Positions 56,089-64,000 of a stretch of DNA of 64,000 bases are shown piece after piece; the stretch's first letter is position 1, and every line of letters begins with the position of its first letter. This DNA is from Liriodendron chinense. Taxonomy: Eukaryota; Streptophyta; Magnoliopsida; Magnoliales; Magnoliaceae. Where the stretch lies: assembly GCA_003013855.2 (NCBI GenBank), contig ML058465.1, forward strand, positions 124,001 to 188,000. Direction: 5' to 3'. Below the pieces are notes generated by a model. That model ran no database searches and had not been told where the DNA came from. It saw only the letters and a list, made by a program, of their open reading frames with translations. Made by a program: the position numbers and the translations under genes.

Positions 56089-57684
56089 ATGAAATGGGAA
56101 GCCAACCAAAGTTGCTTGAGTGGGTCGCCATGGTGTGTATCTCTCATCGGATCCGTTGATCGGGTGTAATTCACCAGGATGAAGTGAAAATACAAAGCCT
56201 GATGCAAATATCACGCCATACCGTGTGAACTAATGTTTTAGGGGCAGTTTTACATTTTTCCCAATAATGCGGACCATCAGAATTTTTTTTGGGCTGATCT
56301 TTTGTGTGCATGGTTCAACTGATGGTTGTCACCTGATGGACGGAGTAGATTTCATATTAAACATGGTGGGCCCATAGAGCTTGGGTGTCTCACGCTATAA
56401 AACAGGTGTTTTTGGACTACTCCGCTGCCTACATTCCAGAAAAGATGAGTTATAGGATGCTCAAGCTGCGTGTGATGTTTGATAGGCAGGCACTGAGAAG
56501 TTTTGCGCATGTGTCCGTGAACTACAGTGTTCAATACCCTGTTAGATACCTGCTTAAAGAAAAATAGGCTATTTCACATATGAGGTGGACCACAATAAAT
56601 TAAATCAAAATTGACCATTTAATTATAACCATTTAGTCTGATTTGTACGTTGTGGCCCACCCAAAGAGTAGAATTCTCTGATTTTTTTTAGAGTTAATGG
56701 CATATAAGTGCCTACACTTTGGTGGATAGACAAAAATCTGCCTGCTTTTTCACTATTCCTATTTCAGTGCTTTTTAAAAGAAAATATAAGCAATTAGGTG
56801 CCTCTTTGACTTTGACTCGTGGTTCCGAAATGAAGCAGCAGTTTCCGTCTAAAAAGTCAAAACTACCCTTATACAATTTTAAATATAACAATTTTAACCT
56901 CGAGTTTTAAGCGCATACCATTTTAGCCATTAGCCGCTGAGGCTGAGTGGAAGCTAACCTCGGTGGGGCTTCTGTAATCTTCACCGTCCATCCATCTTGC
57001 CATTGAGGCACATGTACGCTGGTTCACTGAAGTTTTGGATGAAGCTGATATTTGTGATTTTCATACGTACAAGTCTGTGTAACCTTATCATCGCAATGGC
57101 CATTGGGAAGATTCGTTGTTGCCGTTGGTATGGGTGCTTCATTTTTTGGCCCATGGCGTGGTGCATTGGATGGAGGACGTGGATACTAGTCATACATGGT
57201 ATGGTTCACCTGATAATTGAATCTGCTTCATTTTGTGATAATACCCCGAAATAATCTGAAAAAAAAACGGTGGATACGTAATACATACATCAAGGCCCCA
57301 AAGTTACCCTACCGTACATCAATGGGGCCTCTTTCATCAACTTCAGCGATCAACACCGTCCATCAGTTTGCTCATTTCCTTTTTGGTGTAAGGCAAAAAA
57401 ATGAGACTGTTCTAAGTGGTAGTCTAGCCCCACGAAGTCCCAATAATATATAATTTCTTGACCATTGAAATAAATCTTGCCAATATTGTCCACATGATCA
57501 TTTGATCTACCTCTTTTTTTCACATGCCACGATACACTACTTATAGTGGAATGGACGGTACAGATCATCACAAAAAACAGTGGGCCTTATATACCTTAAA
57601 GCCAATGATGTGACAACTCTGTGAATAGCTGACGGCTACGTGGATTAGGTGTTATCCGAGTAACACGCTAGTTGTTGTGGCACT
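56089..57684. other. Non-coding region with foldback-like phrases
   Basis: No recognisable gene. Repeated, partly inverted phrases such as GGTGGGCCC, 'gtccatc' and 'gtggaccaca' suggest several decayed non-autonomous DNA elements. A 60-codon frame at 56385-56567 has no recognisable homology and is probably chance. Confidence 0.5.
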
Positions 57685-57693
57685 TATTGGGGC

Positions 57694-58222
57694 GGGCGCG
57701 GATTTCCTGCGAATGCCTTGCGCAGGAAGTTCCTGCGCTGGGAGCCAAGGTGGGCCCCACAGTGATGTTTTTTTATGAATCCAACCCGTCCATCTGTTTT
57801 GGGAGCTCATTTTAGGGCATGAGAACATAAATAAACCGGATCCAAGGCTCAAGTGGGCCTCACTAAAGGAAAAGGTGGGTAGGTAAATTACTACCGTTGA
57901 AACCTCCCTGGGGTCCGTACTGATGTTTATATGACATCCATACCGTTCATAGCGTCACTACTACTGGGATGAACTGGAAACACAAATATTATCCTGATTC
58001 GTAACTCCTGTGGCTCCACAAATATTTCAACTGTGGACGTTTAATCCTCACGTTTTCGGCCCACTTGTGTCTTCGATCCGGTTTATTTATGTTCTCATGT
58101 ACTAAAATGAGGTCCCAAAACGGATGGACGGAGTGGATTCATTAAAAAACATCACTGTGGGCCCCACCTTGGTTCCCAGCGCAGGAACTTCTGCGCAAGG
58201 CTTTCGCAGGAAATCCGCGCCC
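57694..58222. mobile_element. Mutator-type MITE with long terminal inverted repeats
   Basis: Inverted repeats of about 170 bp starting GGGCGCGGATTTCCTGCG (57694) and ending with the complement (58222). Flanked by a perfect 9-bp duplication TATTGGGGC (57685-57693 and 58223-58231), the size typical of Mutator-like elements. 529 bp long, no ORF. The arms contain GTGGGCCCCACAGTGATG and 'ataaataaaccggatc'. Confidence 0.92.
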
Positions 58223-58231
58223 TATTGGGGC

Positions 58232-58690
58232 ACACCTTGATGTTTTTATTGTATATAAACTTCGTCCGTCCTTTTTCTCGGATCATTTCAGGACGTAATA
58301 CCAAAAATTAAGAAGATCTAAAGGGGACCACACCATTGGAAACAACGGTTACTGATTATTAAAAGCCTTTTATTGTCTAGAAAGCTTTTGGATCAAGCTG
58401 ATACTTATGTGGTCTATTCATCCAGGTCTTTGTGACCATATCAACAAGTTTGATGGCATAGTCACAACAGGTTGGACGGCAAACAAACATTCCGGTGGCC
58501 CCTTCAAGTTTTTTAAGGTGGGAATTCAATCACGATTGTTTCCTATGGTATGGTCCTCCTAAGATATGGATCTGCATCATTTTTTTGGATCCTGCGCTAA
58601 AATGAGCTTTAAAATTGGATGGATGATGTGGATGTCTATCACTCACATCATAGTGGCCCCATAGTTAGGGATCCACCGACTGGATCCCCA
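58232..58690. repeat. Foldback-like element 1
   Basis: The left half ('cttgatgttttt', 'ggggaccacaccattgg') is mirrored imperfectly by the right half ('atggtatggtcctcc', 'ggatggatgatgtgg'). Short, AT-rich centre, no ORF. Ends not defined. Confidence 0.5.
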
Positions 58691-58849
58691 AATCGCATCC
58701 CGTAAGGACGCAGCCCGTCCGTCAGATATGCTGGCTCATGCTCACCTTGGAATCCAAAAATCACGATCATGCGGAACTATGATTGGTAACATCATAAGAA
58801 AAAGTTGGGATGTGATAGCCGCCATTTAGTTTTGTGTAGGGCTTCCATG

Positions 58850-59275
58850 AATGCCATCAAATCCGTTCAATTTATATCCACACCGTGGATCAGTTTTTCC
58901 AGCTTATTTTAGGATTTGGTCCAAAAAGTGAAGGAGATTAAAATTCCAGGTGGATCACACCATAGCAAACAGTGATCATTAAACGTCCACCATTAAAAAG
59001 TTCCTAGAATCTACCATAATCTTTATTGACCATCGAACCTGTTGGACAGGTCGTACGGACCTGGATGAAAAAAGAAAAAAAAAACTTGTACAATACTTTT
59101 GTGGCCCTGAAAAGGTTTTTAATGGTCAATAACCATTGTTGCCTGGGTTGTGGTCCACCTGAAAATTATCTTTTCAGTTTTGGGACCACACCCTAAACTA
59201 AATTGGTAAAACGGATGAACAATGTTGATATACAATGCATACACTGAGGTGGGGCCCTGCGGTCAAAGGCCTCAC
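58850..59275. repeat. Foldback-like element 2
   Basis: Segments such as 'aaattccaggtggatcacacc' and 'attaaacgtccaccattaaaaag' at 58940-59005 reappear inverted as 'tttttaatggtcaataacc' and 'tgtggtccacctgaaaatta' at 59115-59170. Non-coding. Probably a non-autonomous DNA element; ends and target duplication not resolved. Confidence 0.55.
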
Positions 59276-59283
59276 CCACACTA

Positions 59284-59357
59284 CTGGTTGTGGTTGAAGC
59301 TAACACCGATAGGCAACTTGCAGGTTGTGGTTGAAGTTAACACCAAAAGGCAACCTG
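59284..59357 (+). repeat. 37-bp tandem duplication
   Basis: Two adjacent copies of GGTTGTGGTTGAAG...GGCAAC(T/C)TGCA starting at 59284 and 59321, with a few differences. The following 380 bp show nothing recognisable. Confidence 0.8.
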
Positions 59358-59744
59358 CAGCTCCGTATGTTCTATCTTTGAATTTCAGTCAACAATCATT
59401 TCCATTTTGATTTTTCTTAAGATCACTTTTATTTTAATATTTTTTAAATATGCATTGGATGGTAATTTTCTGCTATATTTATCTACAAGTTATTCATGAG
59501 TTGGATTCATCGAATGGACAATCTGGATAAACCACACTGCCTGCCATGTGTCTGGCATTTGGTGATGCCCACAAGTTTCTGATCCGGCACTATCAAGGCA
59601 AAGCATTCTCGCACTCTGCTAGTCGATGCTTTATTGACATGACAGCTGACTAAACTGGGCGCAACTCGTCACACACGTAGTGTCAGAACCGATCATCAGG
59701 AGTTCTACATTCCGTAGATGTGAAGCCTCCCAAATAGAAATTAT

Positions 59745-60415
59745 AAAGATTTCTATCACGTATGCCTTACATGATTAATAGTTTAATGTGATTTAAAATA
59801 TTTGGACCTAACATTATCATTAGTTTAAATTTATAACATTTATTAATTATTGGACCGAGTCCCATATAATTTCTTTTATTTATTTTATCGATTTAGAATA
59901 TGTGAGGGTGTGGAAACATGTGGAGAAAGAATAGTTACGTCCGGTACATGATTATAATTAAGTACTTCATTATATTTTCTTAATTGATGCATTCTAGGAT
60001 CCGATATTCTGGAAATTTTACCAACAATTAATTGATATAGAAATAACCCATGCAACAATCATGATGGAATATCCTTCTATCAAATAGAAATGATAATTAA
60101 ATTTCTGTCATGTGGGCCTTAAATGATCAATATTTTAGAGTGATTTCTATCATGTGAGCCTTACATGATCAATAGTTTAAATTGATCAAATTTATTAATT
60201 GTTGGACTAGGTCCCATATAAATTTTTTTATCGATTTAAGATACGCGTCGGTGTGGAAACATGTGGAGAAAGAATAGTTAAGATTGGCATATGATTATTA
60301 TTAAGTTCATTATATGTTCATAATTGATGTATGCTATAATCCAATATTATGCAAATTTTTATCAAATTTGATATAGAGATAACCCATGCAACAATTATGG
60401 TGGATCCCTCTATTA
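59745..60415 (+). repeat. Two diverged copies of a roughly 330-bp AT-rich segment
   Basis: Blocks repeated in the same order: 'gccttacatgattaatagttt' (59764 / 60159), 'ggtgtggaaacatgtggag' (59907 / 60250), 'ataacccatgcaacaat' (60043 / 60379). Indels make the offset vary from about 335 to 395 bp. No coding potential. Confidence 0.8.
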
Positions 60416-61546
60416 AAATCCATGTTCTAGAACCTGTTTATACTTTTAAGTGTTCTTATGTACTCGCTAGTTCTTTAGGCTGACCAATCAAGTCAGAGCA
60501 TTCGATGAAAGGATTCATGGTCTGAAATTTCAGCCTAAATGAGCTGATAGTTAGGAGATTTAACGGTTCCAATTTTACCATGTAGTCAACGATCAAAATT
60601 AAAGCTGTGATTATTTAAGGACACGAGATGTGTGATTTGATCAATTATAATCTGTTGAATTTGATTGATTATTGTTTATGTGATGAATAGTGTGGTTTGT
60701 TGATGTTTATGGTTAGGTTAAAATTTTTTTCTTTCTTTTGTACGATTTAATAGATGTGAGGATTTTTCGTCTTTCTAAAGTTGTTTAAATTTGAAAATTC
60801 TTATTTAATATAGTGGATCTTAATTTGTTTAGCATCTTAGAAGGCCTAATTATCCAAGGTTTAGATATAAATTGAAGATCTTAGATCATGCACCATCTTA
60901 AGTGATTGAAAACACATTTTGGACATCTTTCTAGCGTCCACTACATAAGCCTTTTATGAATTAGAAAGTAAGAGGGAGGAGAGTTTGTTCACTTTTCTTT
61001 TTTAATGGGGAAGCAAGTAATAAAAGACTCTTATCATTAACCTATAGTTGAGTCTGAAAAGGCTGAGGCGGACAGAACCCCGAAATCCTGTTCGTGTTGA
61101 ATGCACCGTGATAGACAACCTTGATTTGGAAGTCGCTGTTGAATCTGACGGATGTTCCCTGTTCCTAAAACTCATGATGGGGATTAAGGCTGTTGGGAGG
61201 TGGAGTGCACCCTCACGGAATTGTGAGCAACGTAAGGCCCCAAACTGGATTGACTAAGGAAAATGTGAGGATGTGGCTCATTTTCTGGCCGAAGCAGTCC
61301 GTTGGACGATACATGGTCTATGTGCATTGCACATGAGGAGCAGGCAACTTTGTGGGTGTGTTGACTAAAAACCCTTAAAATCTCTTCATCCGAAGATGTA
61401 AAACTACGGCACTTAACTGTGTGAGACTCGTCTTGCTCGCTGACGTAAAATTGATCGAGTGCCTTACCAGCAGAAGAAGCTGGAAATGGATGAAAATTCC
61501 ATACCTTTTCCCTACATTTCAAAAAAATCCAACAAAATACCAAAAC
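60416..61546. other. Unassigned non-coding stretch
   Basis: AT-rich with no repeat I can define. A 69-codon frame at 61048-61257 (MSLKRLRRTEPRNP start) is unrecognised and may be chance or a remnant of the gypsy element that follows. Confidence 0.4.
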
Positions 61547-61690
61547 ATTGCAAAATCACATTTTCAAAAATCACAAAAATATTTCCCTTGCTGTCAAATC
61601 AAATATTTGCAAAATCATAAAAAATATTTCCCTTGCTTTCAAACTAAAATATCTTCAAAACCACAAAAAAATATTTCATTTGTCTTCAAT
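61547..61690 (+). repeat. Short tandem repeat, about 46 bp x 3
   Basis: Three diverged copies around 'caaaaatatttcccttgct(t/g)tcaaa', starting near 61564, 61608 and 61656. It lies upstream of the 457-bp repeat and may be part of the same element's 3' region. Confidence 0.65.
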
Positions 61691-62614
61691 AACCGATCTC
61701 TATCCTGACCACTCAGGTAAAGATTTGGACCACATATTTGCAAAAATCACAAAAATTGTCACTATCCCCCAGCACTACACTTCAGGAGTCTCGAACTCCA
61801 CTCTCTTCACAATTTGGGATGACGGATCCAATTGCCCGCAAATTGGAATCTTGACCAAAACTGGCGACCAAGCACCGTCTCAATCGCATTTATGCCCAAA
61901 AGAACATCTTGAAGTCAGATAACATCCTCGTACATTCTCATTAGCAAAGAAACAGCATCTTGGGACGATGGACCTGATCGACCACGGGTCGGGATCTTGA
62001 CCAACCCGCTGACCAAACACCCGTATAAAAAAGGAAAACCCCAGGGAAGCACAACCCTGCAAGCAATAAGCTCAAAATTCTCTGCATCTCCAGCAAAAGC
62101 AAAATCATTAAACTGAAAGAGAATGAGCCAAGCCATGCATTCATCATGCATCTCCATGCATCAGCATCCATCGCATCAATCATCATGTTTACCTGCTTTC
62201 AAAATAAAAGTTGGTTAGCCAAAGACCCCACAGGCATCCCTAGTGGAGGCACGTGCAAGCCAGATTTCCTTTTCAAAAAGACAAAAAAAAATATTCCTAT
62301 TTGCAAATAAAAACCCCACGGAGTATCACTCCCTAGAGTGGGTATCTTTTCAAAAACTCAAAAAATATTTTTTCAGTAGAGCGTTCTGCCTCCAAAACAC
62401 CAGGAGATCTTCCATATCTCTGGATAGGAGCCAACGCAAAAATCGAATAAGATCCGATGTCTCGCGGTTTCCCCGGAGACCATCGGATCCAATGCGCTAA
62501 AAGTATGGTCGAACTGAACTCTAGTGTCAGTGCGGTCGTACCACAGGCCAAGATACGAAAAGATGAAAGCCAAAAGGCTCGGTCAAAGAAACCATTTGAA
62601 CAGGTGGAAACGAT
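61691..62614 (+). other. Non-coding part of the probable Tat-lineage 3' region
   Basis: No supported ORF. Ends in the first lines of the 457-bp repeat family. Assignment to the gypsy element rests on continuity up to the polypurine tract at 63579. Confidence 0.4.
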
Positions 62615-63530
62615 GAATTGTAACCCAAGTATCAAAATCAGCAGATTGGGTGGAAAGAGCTCACCCGCACATACCTAGGCGTGGATGCCTGAAGTACCTT
62701 GACTGAGTCCAAGTCGGCGTAGTAGAATCCCGTAAGACTACATGACGCAGGGCATCTAACCACTTTGAAAGTCAAGCGAAACAAGTACTCTTGGAGTGAT
62801 CTGGGAAAACATCAAACATCACACAATCAGTCTCAGGGTCAGAAACCTCGTAAGACTAGCGACGCAGAGGCTTTGTTGTACCTTTCCGATGTTAGTACCG
62901 ATCGGGAATGGAAGGGTCGTGATTGGATACCCAGGTTGCAGCGCATGCAGGGACAATCGCAACGTTTTCTCTAAACTCTCGCGATATGTGCGAGTTATCA
63001 ATCTCCAAACAATCAACTGACTCAGATACAAAGGATAACAAAGATTCTAGACCACAATCGAGGAAAGAATGAATTGCAAACCGAACATCAAAATCAGCAG
63101 ATCGGGTGGAAAAAGACCACCCGCACATACCTAGGCGTAGATGCCTGAAGTACCTTGACTGAGTCGAAGTCGGAGTAGTAGAATCCCGTAAGACTACATG
63201 ACGCAGGGCATCTAACCACTTTGACAGTCAAGCGAAACAAGTACTCTTGGAGTGATCCGGGAAAACATCAAACATCACAATTAATCACAGGGTCAGTAAC
63301 CTTGTAAGACTAGCGACGCAGAGGCTCTGCTGTACCTTTCCGATGTTAGTACCAATCGGGAATGGAAGGGTTGCGATTGGGTACCCAGGTTGCAACAAAC
63401 TGCAGGGACAATCGCAACGTTTTCTCCAAACTTCCGCGGTATGTGCAAGTGATCGATTTCCAGACGATCAACTGGCACAGATGCAAGGCAAGCAAAGATT
63501 TCAGACCATGATCCATGAATGACCGGGTCA
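62615..63530 (+). repeat. Tandem repeat, 457-bp unit x 2, before a gypsy LTR
   Basis: Units begin near 62615 and 63071 (GAATTG...ATCAAAATCAGCAGAT) and are clearly homologous throughout, with differences mainly as transitions. Each unit contains two related sub-blocks, 'gtaagactacatgacgcagg' and 'gtaagactagcgacgcagag'. Tandem repeats in the 3' untranslated region are known for Tat/Ogre elements. Confidence 0.85.
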
Positions 63531-63578
63531 GAAGTGGGGTGTCCACTCGCTTTGGCATTCGGTTGCACACAACCTCTG

Positions 63579-63593
63579 CCAAAGAGGGGCATC
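63579..63593 (+). other. Polypurine tract of a gypsy (probable Tat) element
   Basis: CCAAAGAGGGGCATC directly before an LTR-like start TGTAGACACCCC. Confidence 0.65.
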
Positions 63594-64000
63594 TGTAGAC
63601 ACCCCACCTTCGGCTACACTGTTGGTAGAGATAGCTGGATGAATGGAGGACCATACCCCCAAATCTCATGTCCAAACTCAGCCAAACTCACCCTTGTAAG
63701 CCCCAATCCATAGCCCAACTCAAGCCTGAACCCAGTCAACCCACCCTTAAACATCAGCCTGAAAAACCCCCCATAAGAAAAACCAGTCAAAAAATCCTAA
63801 AAAAGTCAAACTCACTGAGTCAACTCGCTGAGTCAAATCACCGAGTCAACCCGCTGAGTCAACCTGTCGAGTCAAAACACCGAGTCAACCCGCCGAGTCA
63901 AATGACTGAGTCGACCTACTGAGTCAACTCACCGAGTCAACCCACTGAGTCAAAACAGCAGCCCCGAGACATGACCGTACCATGCGCTGAAAACCGAGGA
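63594..64000 (+). repeat. 3' LTR of the probable Tat-lineage element, truncated by window end
   Basis: Begins TGTAGACACCCCACC after the polypurine tract. It contains a 13-bp tandem array with TGAGTCA cores (63815-63957). The right end is outside the window. Lineage inferred from tract, LTR start and 3' tandem repeats; no pol is visible here. Confidence 0.6.
63815..63957 (+). repeat. 13-bp tandem array with palindromic TGAGTCA core, 11 copies
   Basis: Eleven consecutive 13-bp units of the form C(T/C)GAGTCAA(C/A)NCNN with an exact 13-bp period. TGAGTCA is a near-palindrome (GCN4-type bZIP site). CTGAGTCA and CCGAGTCA versions alternate. Confidence 0.9.

Noticed and set aside
61048..61257. Possible host gene exon
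   Set aside because: Only 69 codons, no recognised domain and no neighbouring exons; listed as an uncertain frame only.
62457..63713. Overlapping short ORFs on both strands in the 457-bp repeat
   Set aside because: All lie in tandem repeat DNA, differ between units and match nothing recognised.
1..64000. tRNA, rRNA, snRNA or microRNA genes
   Set aside because: No tRNA box A/B pairs or cloverleaf and no rRNA core sequences were recognised; primer-site sequences only mimic tRNA 3' ends.

Overview
The window is plant nuclear DNA made almost entirely of transposable elements nested inside one another. I found no host gene, rRNA, tRNA or CRISPR array. An angiosperm is indicated by a CACTA (En/Spm) transposon carrying TNP2 and Ptta/Transposase_24-type genes, by Ty3/gypsy elements of the Athila lineage (tRNA-Asp-type primer site TGGCGCCGTTGCC, typical gag), and by Ty1/copia elements of the SIRE/Maximus lineage (primer site TGGTATCAGAGC). 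The species cannot be fixed from the sequence. The GTGGGCC-rich foldback elements at 56-59 kb recall magnoliid genomes, but that is only a weak impression.

Layout. A CACTA element (1-7624, left end outside the window) lies in the 3' LTR of a deleted copia element F (7625-11264, minus), and F lies in an Athila-like element D (minus, 11265-53329 with insertions). D also contains Athila element A (13098-38307, plus, TSD GTTAT). A's 3' LTR contains gag-protease-only element B (23992-37712, minus, TSD AGGAA). B's 5' LTR contains non-autonomous element C (31422-37269, plus, TSD ACCGG), which has an uninterrupted 573-codon ORF. The 5' LTR of D also holds a complete SIRE-like copia element E (39428-51227, TSD CATAG) and a solo LTR G (51678-52978, TSD GAGGT). 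D itself sits in an older copia LTR (I, 53335-about 54130). Further solo LTRs are at 1657-2580 (in the transposase, TSD CTATA), 19472-21020 (in the integrase of A, TSD TCCAT) and 54318-56083 (H, TSD GAACA). From 56 kb on there are foldback elements, a 529-bp Mutator-type MITE (57694-58222, 9-bp TSD TATTGGGGC), short tandem duplications, and the 3' end of a probable Tat-lineage gypsy element with a 457-bp tandem repeat, polypurine tract and LTR start (63594-64000).

Main observation. Nearly every LTR that reaches far enough carries a cluster of short perfect palindromes just upstream of its TATA box. The position is conserved but the palindrome changes. It is GACCGGTC (often paired) in both the gypsy-type LTRs and the copia LTRs E, I and H; GGGCGCCC in the gypsy-type solo LTR G; CTTCGATTGATCGAAG in copia LTR F, which is otherwise related to H; and a 13-bp TGAGTCA array in the terminal LTR. 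The GACCGGTC module also precedes a TATA-like box inside element E, upstream of its extra third ORF. This looks like an exchangeable promoter-proximal palindrome module shared across unrelated retroelement families.

Other points of interest are two non-autonomous elements, B and C, whose proteins share a C-terminal module although RT, RNase H and most of integrase are gone; a conserved 3' non-coding block of about 920 bp, bounded by two polypurine-tract-like copies and containing a conserved hairpin; and nonsense decay of pol and transposase genes in which many stops fit C-to-T or G-to-A changes.
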